Assembly (NCBI RefSeq): GCF_021538675.1
Contig: NZ_JAJUKH010000002.1
Location: 620,001-684,000 of the forward strand
Direction: 5' to 3'
Source: Paenarthrobacter sp. AR 02
GTDB taxonomy: Bacteria > Actinomycetota > Actinomycetes > Actinomycetales > Micrococcaceae
Length of the DNA stretch: 64,000 nucleotides
Part shown: one piece after another, positions 33,371-42,579 of the stretch
How positions within the stretch are numbered: position 1 is the stretch's first letter
Layout: each line of letters opens with the position of its first letter
Translations under genes and position numbers: made by a program
Notes under the pieces: generated by a model
Database searches by the model: none
What the model was told of the DNA's origin: nothing
The model's input: the letters and a program-made list of their open reading frames with translations, nothing else

Positions 33371-34552
33371 GTGACTGTAGTAGCAACGCCCCCCGCACCG
33401 AAGCTCGAGCTCCCGCCTTTGAAGCTCGGCGGGATCACCGTCGACACCCCGGTGATCCTTGCCCCGATGGCCGGGATCACCAACTCAGCCTTCCGCAGGC
33501 TCTGCCGTGAATACGGCGGCGGCCTGTATGTGGCAGAGATGGTGACCTCGCGTGCCCTGGTGGAACGGACACCGGAATCGTTGCGCATCATTTCCCACGA
33601 TGATGACGAGAAGGTCCGCTCCGTACAGCTGTACGGGGTGGATCCTGTGACAGTGGGCGCGGCGGTGCGGATGCTGGTGGAGGAAGACCGCGCCGACCAC
33701 ATCGACCTCAATTTTGGCTGCCCGGTTCCCAAGGTCACCCGGCGAGGCGGCGGTTCCGCCCTGCCCTGGAAAATTGATCTCTTCACGTCCATCGTCCAGA
33801 CGGCGGTCCGGGAAGCGTCAAAGGGAGATATTCCGCTCACCATCAAGATGCGCAAGGGCATCGATGATGACCACCTGACGTACCTCGACGCCGGCCGCAT
33901 CGCCCGCGATTCGGGCGTGGCTGCCGTTGCCCTGCACGGGCGCACCGCCGCCCAGTTCTACTCCGGACAGGCCGACTGGTCAGCCATCGCCCGGCTCCGC
34001 GAAGCGCTTCCCGACATCCCGGTCCTGGGCAATGGCGACATCTGGTCAGCGGAAGACGCCGTTCGCATGGTCCGTGAAACGGGAGTCGACGGCGTGGTGG
34101 TGGGTCGTGGTTGCCAGGGCCGGCCCTGGCTCTTCGGTGATCTGCAGGCAGCCTTTGAGGGCAGCGAAGAGCGGCACCGCCCTGGACTGCGCGAAGTTGC
34201 CGAGGGTGTGTACCGGCACGCCGAACTGATGGTTGAGACGTTCGGCAACGACGAATACAAGGCCCTGCGCGAGATCCGCAAGCACATGGCCTGGTACTTC
34301 AAGGGATATGTGGTGGGCAGCGAACTGCGCACCAAACTCGCCACCGTCCCCACCCTTGAAGTCCTCCGCGGATACCTCGACGAACTGGACATGGACTCGC
34401 CTTATCCTGGCGTCGATTCCGAGGGCCCCCGAGGCCGGGCAGGCTCGCCCAAGAAGCCCGCACTCCCCAAGGATTGGCTGGAAAGCCGTCAGCTGAACGC
34501 TGAACAGAGCGCCGATATCTCGGCTGCGGAGCTGGACGTGTCGGGCGGCTAG
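33371..34552 (+). CDS. dusB: tRNA-dihydrouridine synthase (DusB-like)
   Basis: A 393-aa FMN enzyme that reduces uridine to dihydrouridine in the tRNA D-loop. The TIM-barrel opens with LAPMAGITNSAFRRLCREYGG. The catalytic Cys117 lies in NFGCPVPKVTRRGGGSAL, and KMRKGIDDDH, HGRTAAQFYSG and GNGDIWS are flavin or tRNA contacts of the family. The start is the GTG at 33371 with a weak TGGATGG site; longer in-frame openings overlap the response regulator. dgt and dnaG follow on the same strand. Confidence 0.93.
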   Translation: MTVVATPPAPKLELPPLKLGGITVDTPVILAPMAGITNSAFRRLCREYGGGLYVAEMVTSRALVERTPESLRIISHDDDEKVRSVQLYGVDPVTVGAAVRMLVEEDRADHIDLNFGCPVPKVTRRGGGSALPWKIDLFTSIVQTAVREASKGDIPLTIKMRKGIDDDHLTYLDAGRIARDSGVAAVALHGRTAAQFYSGQADWSAIARLREALPDIPVLGNGDIWSAEDAVRMVRETGVDGVVVGRGCQGRPWLFGDLQAAFEGSEERHRPGLREVAEGVYRHAELMVETFGNDEYKALREIRKHMAWYFKGYVVGSELRTKLATVPTLEVLRGYLDELDMDSPYPGVDSEGPRGRAGSPKKPALPKDWLESRQLNAEQSADISAAELDVSGG

Positions 34553-34615
34553 CCTCACACGTGTAAGACTGGCCCAAGAAGCACCACACCCGGCGCTTGA
34601 AGGAGGCAGATACCC

Positions 34616-35932
34616 ATGGGAACCGAAGCGATGGTCGGCCACAACGGAACCGCACACGATTACGTGCAGGCAATTCCCGGCTACGTCGACGCCGATTCCG
34701 CGCGTTGGGTCGAAGAACCCCGCAAGAGCAATTACCGCTCGGACTTCGAACGGGACCGGGCCAGGGTCCTGCATTCCTCGGCCCTGCGCAGGCTCGGAGC
34801 CAAGACCCAGGTCGTGGCTCCTGACACTGACGACTTTGTGCGCACCAGGCTGACCCATAGCCTTGAAGTGGCCCAGGTGGGCCGGGAGCTGGGGCGTTCC
34901 CTGGGCTGCGACCCCGACGTCGTGGACACCGCGTGCCTCAGCCACGACCTTGGCCACCCGCCCTTCGGCCACAACGGCGAGTCCGCCCTCAACGAAGTGG
35001 CGCACACCATCGGCGGGTTCGAAGGCAATGCGCAGACGCTGCGGTTACTGACCCGGTTGGAACCCAAGGTACTGGCCGAGGACGGCCGCCCAGCGGGCCT
35101 GAACCTCACCCGCGCAAGCCTGGACGCGGCGTCCAAATACCCGTGGTCAGCCGTGGACGCCCCCGTCATCCACGGGCACCGCACCAGCAAATTTGGCGCC
35201 TACGAGGACGACCTTCCTGTGTTCGAATGGCTCCGTGAGGGTGCGCCCGGAAACCGTTCCTGCATCGAAGCGCAGGTCATGGACCTGGCAGACGACATCT
35301 CCTACTCGGTGCACGATGTGGAAGACGCGATCGTTGCCGGCCACTTCCAGTTGAAGTGGATGGAGAACCCTGACCACCGTGCCCGCGTGGTGGGCTACAC
35401 CAAGCAGTGGTACTTGCCGCACCACGATCCTGCGGAAATCGATGCCGCCCTTGCCCGGCTCGAAGCCACCAAGGTCTGGGTCCGTGAAGCCGATGGCAGC
35501 CGGAAGTCGATGGCGGCGCTGAAGGACATGACCAGCCAGCTGATTGGCCGCTTCTGCCAGAGCGCCATGGAGACAACCCGCGGACATTTCGGGCCCGCCA
35601 ACCTGACCCGGTACGACGCCGAACTCATGGTCCCGGATGAAACGGTGGCGGAGATCGCTGTCCTCAAGGGCCTGGCCACCACTTTCGTTATTTCCACGGA
35701 CCACCGCCAGCCGGTGTACGAGCGTCAACGCGAGGTCCTCCACGCGCTGGTGGGCGTCCTGAACGCGACAGGCGACCGTCACCTGGAGCCGATGTTCGCG
35801 TCCGACTGGCGTGACGCCGTCGACGACGGCGCCCGGCTTCGTGTGGTGGTCGACCAGGTTGCCTCACTGACCGATGCCTCTGCCTTGGCCATGTACGAGC
35901 GCCTGGTGGGCAGCCTGCCGTCACTCTGGTGA
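34616..35932 (+). CDS. dgt: Deoxyguanosinetriphosphate triphosphohydrolase-like protein (HD domain)
   Basis: A 438-aa HD-superfamily dNTPase. The metal-binding residues are visible: His81 in RLTHSLEVAQ, His110-Asp111 in LSHDLGHPPFGHNGE and a later Asp in DLADDISYSVHDVEDA. It would hydrolyse dNTPs to nucleosides and triphosphate; substrate preference (dGTP or several dNTPs) is not determined. The ATG at 34616 follows GAAGGAGG. It lies between dusB and dnaG, an order often seen in actinobacteria. Confidence 0.92.
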   Translation: MGTEAMVGHNGTAHDYVQAIPGYVDADSARWVEEPRKSNYRSDFERDRARVLHSSALRRLGAKTQVVAPDTDDFVRTRLTHSLEVAQVGRELGRSLGCDPDVVDTACLSHDLGHPPFGHNGESALNEVAHTIGGFEGNAQTLRLLTRLEPKVLAEDGRPAGLNLTRASLDAASKYPWSAVDAPVIHGHRTSKFGAYEDDLPVFEWLREGAPGNRSCIEAQVMDLADDISYSVHDVEDAIVAGHFQLKWMENPDHRARVVGYTKQWYLPHHDPAEIDAALARLEATKVWVREADGSRKSMAALKDMTSQLIGRFCQSAMETTRGHFGPANLTRYDAELMVPDETVAEIAVLKGLATTFVISTDHRQPVYERQREVLHALVGVLNATGDRHLEPMFASDWRDAVDDGARLRVVVDQVASLTDASALAMYERLVGSLPSLW

Positions 35933-35969
35933 AGCCGGGAGCCCACGGCCGAGCGACTAGGATGGTGAC

Positions 35970-37853
35970 GTGGCTGGCCTGATCAAACGTGAAGATATCG
36001 ACGAAGTACGCCAGCGCACGGATATCAAGGAAGTCGTTGACGGTTACGTCACCTTGAAGGGCGCCGGGCTGGGCAGTTTCAAGGGACTGTGCCCCTTCCA
36101 CGATGAACGTTCGCCCTCCTTCACAGTCCGACCGCAAGTGGGCCGGTACCACTGCTTCGGCTGCGGCGAGGACGGCGACGCCATTTCCTTCATCCAGAAG
36201 ATGGACCACAGCTCGTTCCATGAAGCTGTTGAGAAACTCGCTGCCAGGATCGGGTACGAGCTTCGCTACGAAGACGGCGGAACAGGGCCCAGCCGCGAGG
36301 AAGTCGGCAAGCGGCAACGGTTGCTGGACGCCCACAAGATCGCTGACGAGTTCTTCCGTGCCCAACTGTTGACGCCCGGGGCGGCCGAGGGCCGCAACTT
36401 CCTGGACGGCCGCGGCTTCGACCGTGCCGCTGCTGAGCACTTTGGCGTCGGGTACGCCCCTCAGGGTTGGGACGCGCTGCTGAAACATTTGCGTGGCCGG
36501 GGCTTCACCGATGCGGAGCTGAAACTTACCGGCATGTTTTCCGAGGGTAACCGCGGTATTTATGACCGCTTCCGCGGGCGGCTGATCTGGCCAATCCGCG
36601 ATATCGCGGGGGACACCATCGGCTTTGGTGCGCGCAAGCTCTACGAAGACGACCAGGGCCCCAAGTACCTGAACACACCCGAAACCGCGCTCTACAAGAA
36701 ATCCCAGGTCCTGTACGGCATCGACATCGCCAAGAAGAATGTCGCCAAGGAACGGCAACTGGTGGTGGTGGAAGGCTACACAGACGTCATGGCCTGCCAC
36801 CTGTCAGGAGTAGCGACGGCGGTGGCCACCTGCGGTACTGCTTTCGGTACCGAGCACATCAAGATCGCACGTCGCCTGATTTCCGACGACGGGACCGGCG
36901 GGGAAGTGGTCTTCACTTTCGACGGCGACGCGGCCGGACAGAAAGCGGCGCTGCGGGCCTTCGAAGAGGACCAGCGGTTCCAGGCCCAGACGTACGTGGC
37001 GGTTGAGCCCAGCGGCGCCGACCCCTGCGACCTGCGCCAGCTCAAGGGCGACGCCGCTGTCAGGGATTTGATCCTTAGCCGCAAGCCACTCTTCGAATTC
37101 GCCATCAAGGCATCCTTGCGCCGGCACAACCTCGACACCGTCGAGGGCCGCGTGGCAGCACTGCGGGAGGCTGCTCCGGTGGTCGCGCAGATCCGCGACT
37201 CCGCCACGAGGCCCGGCTACACCCGCGAACTTGCGGGCTGGCTCGGAATGCCCATCGAGGAGGTCAGCCGGTACGTTGGTGCCGCCATCAAGCGCGGTGG
37301 ACCTGTCAGTGGCGCGCCAGGCGGCAACGAACAACCGACGACGGCGGCAGCCCCGCCGTCGTCCGGTCCTGTTTTCCAGCGTCCCGACCCGCGGGACCCC
37401 GTTGCCGGCATGGAGCGCCAGGCCTTGGAGGTCGTCCTCCAGGATCCCGCCGTACTGGGCGGCGGAGCCTGGGAACGTTTCGAGGCTTCGCACTTCTCCA
37501 CCCCTGCCTACGGGGCGGTCCATGCGGCCATCAGGGCCACAGGCCTGGCGCACGCAGGGGATCCTGTGGCGTGGGTGGAGCAGATCCGCCAGGAAGTTCC
37601 CGAGCCGCTGCGGTCGCTGGTCTCGGAACTGGCAGTAACACCGTTGCCGGCCAGCACTCCGGAGGCCATGCAGCGGTATTGCCGGGACATCCTGGCCCGG
37701 CTCTTTGAACTCCAGATCACCCGGATCAAAGCGGACAAGATGGGGCAGCTCCAACGGCTCGATGCCGCGTCCAACCCCGAGGAGTTCCAGCGCCTGAACC
37801 GGGAGCTGATGCAGCTGGAGATGGAGCGCAGGGCGCTCCGGGCGGACGGCTGA
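35970..37853 (+). CDS. dnaG: DNA primase
   Basis: A 627-aa primase that makes RNA primers at the replication fork. The N-terminal CHC2 zinc finger has Cys41, His44, Cys62 and Cys65. The TOPRIM domain shows VVVEGYTDVMA and FTFDGDAAG, and the RNA polymerase core has FGARKLYEDDQGPKYLNTPET. The C-terminal 150 residues form the helicase-binding region. The start is the GTG at 35970, 37 bp after dgt. It is followed by the first tRNA-Asn gene. Confidence 0.96.
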   Translation: MAGLIKREDIDEVRQRTDIKEVVDGYVTLKGAGLGSFKGLCPFHDERSPSFTVRPQVGRYHCFGCGEDGDAISFIQKMDHSSFHEAVEKLAARIGYELRYEDGGTGPSREEVGKRQRLLDAHKIADEFFRAQLLTPGAAEGRNFLDGRGFDRAAAEHFGVGYAPQGWDALLKHLRGRGFTDAELKLTGMFSEGNRGIYDRFRGRLIWPIRDIAGDTIGFGARKLYEDDQGPKYLNTPETALYKKSQVLYGIDIAKKNVAKERQLVVVEGYTDVMACHLSGVATAVATCGTAFGTEHIKIARRLISDDGTGGEVVFTFDGDAAGQKAALRAFEEDQRFQAQTYVAVEPSGADPCDLRQLKGDAAVRDLILSRKPLFEFAIKASLRRHNLDTVEGRVAALREAAPVVAQIRDSATRPGYTRELAGWLGMPIEEVSRYVGAAIKRGGPVSGAPGGNEQPTTAAAPPSSGPVFQRPDPRDPVAGMERQALEVVLQDPAVLGGGAWERFEASHFSTPAYGAVHAAIRATGLAHAGDPVAWVEQIRQEVPEPLRSLVSELAVTPLPASTPEAMQRYCRDILARLFELQITRIKADKMGQLQRLDAASNPEEFQRLNRELMQLEMERRALRADG

Positions 37854-37905
37854 GGGCTCGATTTCGTTTTCCAGCGAGGCCCTGTTAAGCTAGTAACCGC
37901 TTCAT

Positions 37906-37978
37906 TCCTCCGTAGCTCAATTGGCAGAGCATTCGACTGTTAATCGAAGGGTTACTGGTTCAAGTCCAGTCGGAGGAG
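37906..37978 (+). tRNA. tRNA-Asn (GTT), copy 1
   Basis: A 73-nt cloverleaf. The acceptor TCCTCCG pairs with CGGAGGA, the anticodon loop CTGTTAA gives GTT, the T-loop is GGTTCAAGTCC, and the discriminator is G. CCA is not encoded. Confidence 0.97.
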
Positions 37979-37983
37979 CGCGC

Positions 37984-38023
37984 AATACCCTCGTTCCGGT
38001 CGGCCGGAACGGGGGTATTTTTT
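37984..38023 (+). terminator. Rho-independent terminator after tRNA-Asn copy 1
   Basis: The arms 37984-37999 and 38004-38019 form a 16-bp stem with one T.G pair, with TTTTTT running out of the stem. Confidence 0.9.
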
Positions 38024-38094
38024 ATACCCCGGGTGGGTATCTTGCGCCGATTTCGCATTGGGTAAAACCTTTGCTAAAGTCATAGGCGCTTCAT

Positions 38095-38167
38095 TCCTCC
38101 GTAGCTCAATTGGCAGAGCATTCGACTGTTAATCGAAGGGTTACTGGTTCAAGTCCAGTCGGAGGAG
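38095..38167 (+). tRNA. tRNA-Asn (GTT), copy 2
   Basis: Identical over all 73 nt to the copy at 37906, including the CGCTTCAT just upstream. It has its own terminator, so the two are separate transcription units 189 bp apart. Confidence 0.97.
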
Positions 38168-38172
38168 CATCA

Positions 38173-38217
38173 GGACCCCGTGCCGGCTTATAGCTGGTGC
38201 GGGGTCCGCCTTTTTTT
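38173..38217 (+). terminator. Terminator after tRNA-Asn copy 2
   Basis: GGACCCCG at 38173-38180 pairs with CGGGGTCC at 38200-38207, followed by seven T. The run reaches the stop codon of the convergent gene. Confidence 0.88.
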
Positions 38218-38624
38218 CAGACGAAATCCATTTCCACTTGCAGGAAGCGCGCAGCTTCCGCCACGGCCGCCACAAAAGATTCCTGCTCGGTGGGCGGGGT
38301 CCTGGGTTCGCGGGGATGCCATTCGTGGGGAGCGGAATAGACGCGGGTGAAGCCCCCTCCAGAAGGCGCATAGAAGATGCCGAACCTTTGGACAGGCCAC
38401 TCAGGCGAGGTTTCAGGAGCAACGAGCAACGCGGCGTCGGTTACCGGGTTGTACCACTGGGCAATGGGTCTCCGGCGATCGTCCGTGAAGAGTCCCGCAG
38501 CGTAAAGGGCTGCCGACTGCGGACTGGTCACTGAACACAGGCGATCCCACCACAGGGGCAGGATGCGGTCATCCCGCCGCTGCCATGGTGCCGGAAGCGG
38601 CTGCAGTTCTTGCCAATGTGGCAC
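38217..38624 (-). CDS. Hypothetical protein, 135 aa
   Basis: I do not recognise this family. The protein is soluble and rich in Trp and Pro, with RDDRILPLWWDRLCSVTSPQSAALYAAG near the start, WYNPVTDAALLVAPE in the middle and a C-terminal acidic helix EQESFVAAVAEAARFLQVEMDFV. The frame is bounded by plausible signals: a GTG at 38624 and a stop in the T-run of the tRNA terminator. The predicted secondary structure looks like a compact alpha/beta domain. Coding status is likely but not certain. Confidence 0.6.
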   Translation of the reverse strand: MPHWQELQPLPAPWQRRDDRILPLWWDRLCSVTSPQSAALYAAGLFTDDRRRPIAQWYNPVTDAALLVAPETSPEWPVQRFGIFYAPSGGGFTRVYSAPHEWHPREPRTPPTEQESFVAAVAEAARFLQVEMDFV

Positions 38625-38662
38625 ATCTCAATTTTATCGTCCGGGAGGTGCCCGGAAAAGGG

Positions 38663-39946
38663 CTAACGGGACAGCCCGAGTCGGGGATAGAGGACTTCGA
38701 AGCCCTTGGCGAGGCCCTCGTTCAGGGCCATTCCCACGTGTCCGCCATTAGGCACCTCGTAGTAGGTGACAGACATCCCGGAAGCCTGGGCCGCAGCGGA
38801 GACGGCCTTGGCCGCCGCCACATAGTTCAGGTCATCGGAGCCGGCCGTGAAGACCGCTGTCGTATCCGGAAATTTCTTGCCGTTCATGATGTTGATGGGC
38901 TTCTGTGCCTCATAGTCGGCCTGGTTGCCGCCGAAGATCTCAGCCAGGTTGCCGGCAGGGTCCTCGGCCCCGGGAAACTCTTCGCCTGAAATGTCCACGA
39001 CGTTGCCCCAGATGCCGGGGTACTTGAGCGCGAAGGAGATGGCGCACTGGCCTCCGTTGGAGTACCCGGCAATGGTCCAATGGTCGCGGTCGGTAAGGAT
39101 GTTCAGGTTGGCCTTGGCCCAATTGACGACATCCTCGTTGATGTACTTCTGGACGTTCCCGTACTTGGCGGTATCCAGGCAGAGCGTGTCATCCTGATCC
39201 GGGCCGATTTGGTCCGCAACGATGGCGATCGGAGCCAGGCCGTTGTTCTGTGCAGCGAACTCGTCCAAGGCCGCAGCGACGTATTGCGGATCAGGGAGCC
39301 CCGGTTGACCCATCATCAGGACAAACAGGGGCAGCTTGGGCGGATTCTTTGTCAAAGCTGCAGGAGGCAGGTAGATCCCCGCCGGACGTGCGTTGAATCC
39401 CGACGCCGTGGCGGGGATGACCTCGGTGCCGACTTTGCCCTGGGCGGGCATGTCTGCCGGTGGTTTCCAGTTTTGCCACAGGGGACCGGCCGGATTGGAG
39501 GCGTCCGGGTCGGGTTTGCTCAGGTGGATAGCGCCTTCGGTGGAAATACCCAGCGCCGAGCCCAACGTTTTGTTCAGGCCGAACTCGGTATTGATGCCCA
39601 GCGCCGCCACCAAGGCGAACACGGGGATGGATACAGCTGCCACCGCCTTGCGCCAGGGCCGGCTATGACGGAAGTTCACGGCGGCCAGGCCCAGCCCGCC
39701 GAAGCAAGCCAGAGCCCAGAACCATACCCGTGGCGTGAGTCCAACGTGGAAGACATCCATGACGTCCTCCACGATCCAGACCGTCAACCAGCCCACCAGG
39801 ACGGCGACGGCGACAGCGAGCACCGCAGTTAGCGCCCACCGGGCCGATGGCTTGAGGAAAAGTACCAGGAAAAAGGCAAAGCCGATCAGCGCAGCCGTTG
39901 TCATCACAACAGGACCGCTGATTTCGATCTTCAGGATGGTATTCAT
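38663..39946 (-). CDS. Membrane-anchored esterase (esterase D/mycolyltransferase-like), possible aminoacyl-lipid hydrolase
   Basis: A 427-aa protein with four N-terminal helices (residues 10-130), then an extracytoplasmic alpha/beta-hydrolase domain of the esterase-D/PF00756 type. The nucleophile Ser lies in AGYSNGGQCAISFAL, and a His in VPNGGHVGMAL is the likely triad base; an Asp in AGSDDLNY may complete it. It begins 22 bp downstream of the DUF2156 aminoacyl-lipid synthase gene and is surely in its operon. Membrane esterases paired with such synthases in other bacteria remove the amino acid from phosphatidylglycerol, so that role is a reasonable inference. A mycolyltransferase-like or general esterase role is the alternative. 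Confidence 0.8.
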   Translation of the reverse strand: MNTILKIEISGPVVMTTAALIGFAFFLVLFLKPSARWALTAVLAVAVAVLVGWLTVWIVEDVMDVFHVGLTPRVWFWALACFGGLGLAAVNFRHSRPWRKAVAAVSIPVFALVAALGINTEFGLNKTLGSALGISTEGAIHLSKPDPDASNPAGPLWQNWKPPADMPAQGKVGTEVIPATASGFNARPAGIYLPPAALTKNPPKLPLFVLMMGQPGLPDPQYVAAALDEFAAQNNGLAPIAIVADQIGPDQDDTLCLDTAKYGNVQKYINEDVVNWAKANLNILTDRDHWTIAGYSNGGQCAISFALKYPGIWGNVVDISGEEFPGAEDPAGNLAEIFGGNQADYEAQKPINIMNGKKFPDTTAVFTAGSDDLNYVAAAKAVSAAAQASGMSVTYYEVPNGGHVGMALNEGLAKGFEVLYPRLGLSR

Positions 39947-39968
39947 GTTCGTGCTGCCTGCCTCAACG

Positions 39969-42467
39969 TCATGCTACTGGCTCCCTTGCCACCATTTGGC
40001 GGAGAAGACCCGCGCTTTGGGTGGGGGAAAGTCCCGGGAGGTAAGCCGAGCCGACGGCGATGCCGATGGCCGGCAGAGCCAGCGTGTCCGGGTAGTACAT
40101 ATACAAAGTCCGGTGGTGGGGCTGGAACCTGGACTTGAAAGCGGCCAACGACTTGAAGCCGTACATGGGTTCCAGTGCATTTCCCAGCAGCGCAAGGACC
40201 CGGTCCAGCGCGCTGTGGTCGCCGTCGTCCGTGCCCGCGCCGCTGTTGGCGAGGGGCGACCCGGACAGCGAAATGCTGGGGACGTTCTCCTTGAAATGGG
40301 TAACTGCAGAGGCGATGAGGAACTCCATGACGCCCTTGAACCCCGTGGTGCGGCGCCGCATGAAGTCCAGGGTCCACCCGGAGATGGAACCGTTGCTGAA
40401 CACCGGCAGCCAGCTGGTCACTCCATGGACCAGTCCGTCGTCGTCCACGGCTACGCAGCAGAGGACTTCCGGATCCTTGAGTTCGTTCAGGCCGCCAAGG
40501 GTAAAGCCCATCTCGGGGAGGGCTTTGTCGGCAACCCATTCCTCGGAGATCTCTGCCAGTTGTGCCCTGATCCCGGGAGGCATGTCCCGGTAGTGGTACC
40601 AATAATCCTTAATGGACAGCTTGTCCGCGCGGTTCAGTGCCGTGCGGACGTTTTGCCACTCTTTGCCTTTGAAGGTCATGGCCTGCACGTTGAGCAGCGT
40701 CTCCTCCGCCACGTCCAGTTTTTTGAAGCCCTGCGGCAAAAGCGCTGCGTCCAGTTCATCCGTTGCCGAGTAGAAGCAGGGGATCAGCCCCAGCCTGGAG
40801 CAATGGCCCAGGAATCCCGCGGCTGCCTCCACATGATGTTCCGGGGCTCCGATCGGACCTGCTACCGTCAGGGCGACCCCGTTATGGACCTGGTAGGCCA
40901 CTCCTGCGCGCCGATCCGGAGTGAACCAGTACTGGTTGTTGTCCCACAGGGTCATCCACGACAGGGTCCCGCCACCGGCATGCAACAGCTCACGGGCATG
41001 GCCCAGATCCGCGGCAGGATCAGTGGCTATGTCCCGGAACCGCCGGAAGTTGTTCAGGACCAGCACCAGGATGCACAACCAAATGATGACTCCGCCCAAG
41101 CCGTAGAGCACGGTGCTCAGCAGTCCCTGGGGCAAGTCAACAACGAAGGGCACGGGAAACGGAACCAGGATATGGGTCAGTTGCCCGGCCAGGTCCAGCA
41201 GGGTGGAACGGCCAGGGTTGCCCTCCAGGAACCAAAAAACGACGTACAGCACGACGGCGGCGACCGCCAGGGCCAGCGAGGTCCGCCCCAGGGTGCGGTA
41301 TCCGGCATCGCTGGACTCCACCCGGAACTTGTGCCGGTTTCCCACGAGCAGCGTCAGGATGATGACCGGGGCCAGAACCGCCGGTACGGCGTACAGCAGC
41401 AGGTAACCGAAGTCCTCATCGCCCAGGGTGACATCGGGATCGGTCACGTATTGAAGAATCGACAGGACGGTGACAGCGGCCAGGTATGCCTGGATGACCA
41501 ACGTCAGCCGGTAGGCGAGCCGACGGCCACGCCTGAGCCCTTCAGCGCAGACCAGCAGAAGCAGGACCGGGATCAGGGTCAGGATGGCTGCGCCGAAGCT
41601 TCGGACCCCCACGATTCCCTGGAGGGTCACACAGTTGGGATCGTTCCCGCAGGCTTCCTGGACTTCGTCTGCGTCCGGGCTTGCCTGAAGCATGACTTCT
41701 GCGACCACTGAGAGCGGCCCGACCTCCCAGGTACCGGTCAGTTGCGTCAGTAAAGGCCCGACGGCGAAGACCCCCACCACAGTGCCGACCAGGAACCGGG
41801 TTTCCCGAAGGCTGGACGAATGAAACGATCCCTCCCTCCGGCGGCGCGCCAGGGACTGGATGGCCCAGCCGGCCAGAATGCCAATCACGGCACCCGCAAG
41901 GGCCTGGAGGGTCTGGGCGACGCCAACAAAAAGCACGAACATCAGCGTGGCGGCCAGCAACCACGTCCGGAGCCGCCGACGCCACAGGGAGCCCAGGGGC
42001 GCCGTCGAACATCCCAAGGCAGCGGCAGCCCCGCCATAGGCGCCCACCGCGTATTCACCGCCGAGGAAGCTCAGCCACTGGTCGCTGGAGTCGGTACCGA
42101 AGGTCACCAGCCCCACCAGCACCAAAGCGCTGAGGGCCGAACCCGCAACGAACGCTGCAAGGGCGAGCCACGGTCCCATGACGCGCTCGGCGATTCCTAC
42201 GCCCAGCAGGATCGCGGCTGTGCAGGCAACGTAATCAAGCAGGGATGAGGCAAAGAACCCGGACGTAAACACGGACCACCAGGGACCGGGCTCCACGGCC
42301 AATCCGAGACCCACCTGCTTCAGGAGGTCAACGCTGGGCCCGTTGAGCAGGCTCCCAGTAGCGATACCCACGAGCCAGGGCAAGGCTGCGAGAGCCAACG
42401 TCAGTGGCAACCTGCGCACAGCGGTCACGCCGCGAAGGCTACCCCTGAATGCCCCAGCCGTGCTCAT
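39969..42467 (-). CDS. DUF2156 aminoacyl-phosphatidylglycerol synthase-like protein with an inactive rhomboid-like N-domain
   Basis: An 832-aa membrane protein. Residues 18-205 resemble a rhomboid fold (PWWSVFTSGFFASSLLDY, then GEYAVGAYGGAAAALG), but the catalytic GxSG is GAYG at 142-145 and the second-site His is missing, so protease activity is unlikely. About seven more helices span 215-510. The C-terminal domain (about 515-832) is DUF2156, the MprF catalytic fold: WFTPDRRAGVAYQVHNGVALTVAGPIG, then FYSATDEL, GFKKLDVAEETLLN and the late YMYYPDTLALPAI. It should transfer an amino acid from aminoacyl-tRNA to a lipid such as phosphatidylglycerol; whether Lys, Ala or another cannot be told. The ATG at 42467 follows AAGGGGACACTAC. 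The esterase gene follows in the same operon. Confidence 0.85.
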   Translation of the reverse strand: MSTAGAFRGSLRGVTAVRRLPLTLALAALPWLVGIATGSLLNGPSVDLLKQVGLGLAVEPGPWWSVFTSGFFASSLLDYVACTAAILLGVGIAERVMGPWLALAAFVAGSALSALVLVGLVTFGTDSSDQWLSFLGGEYAVGAYGGAAAALGCSTAPLGSLWRRRLRTWLLAATLMFVLFVGVAQTLQALAGAVIGILAGWAIQSLARRRREGSFHSSSLRETRFLVGTVVGVFAVGPLLTQLTGTWEVGPLSVVAEVMLQASPDADEVQEACGNDPNCVTLQGIVGVRSFGAAILTLIPVLLLLVCAEGLRRGRRLAYRLTLVIQAYLAAVTVLSILQYVTDPDVTLGDEDFGYLLLYAVPAVLAPVIILTLLVGNRHKFRVESSDAGYRTLGRTSLALAVAAVVLYVVFWFLEGNPGRSTLLDLAGQLTHILVPFPVPFVVDLPQGLLSTVLYGLGGVIIWLCILVLVLNNFRRFRDIATDPAADLGHARELLHAGGGTLSWMTLWDNNQYWFTPDRRAGVAYQVHNGVALTVAGPIGAPEHHVEAAAGFLGHCSRLGLIPCFYSATDELDAALLPQGFKKLDVAEETLLNVQAMTFKGKEWQNVRTALNRADKLSIKDYWYHYRDMPPGIRAQLAEISEEWVADKALPEMGFTLGGLNELKDPEVLCCVAVDDDGLVHGVTSWLPVFSNGSISGWTLDFMRRRTTGFKGVMEFLIASAVTHFKENVPSISLSGSPLANSGAGTDDGDHSALDRVLALLGNALEPMYGFKSLAAFKSRFQPHHRTLYMYYPDTLALPAIGIAVGSAYLPGLSPTQSAGLLRQMVAREPVA

Positions 42468-42579
42468 GTAGTGTCCCCTTCACCGGTCAGGCACCGGTTA
42501 AGCCCGGTTCGCCACCATTCTGCCTTGCGGGAAGGCGCAGGGGGAGAGGGAGGGGTGTCGGGGCCGGTGGTTATCGGGT

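Noticed and set aside
31789-33945. 718-aa antisense open frame across the kinase, regulator and dusB
   Set aside because: Low-complexity Arg/Pro/Ser/Ala translation typical of shadow frames; covers three clear genes.
37906-38167. Possible genomic island or att duplication at the twin tRNA-Asn genes
   Set aside because: Only 116 bp lie between them, containing a terminator and promoter; no integrase or composition shift.
39735-41711. 658-aa plus-strand open frame opposite the DUF2156 gene
   Set aside because: Gln/Gly/Arg-rich shadow with no domains; the minus-strand genes are well supported.
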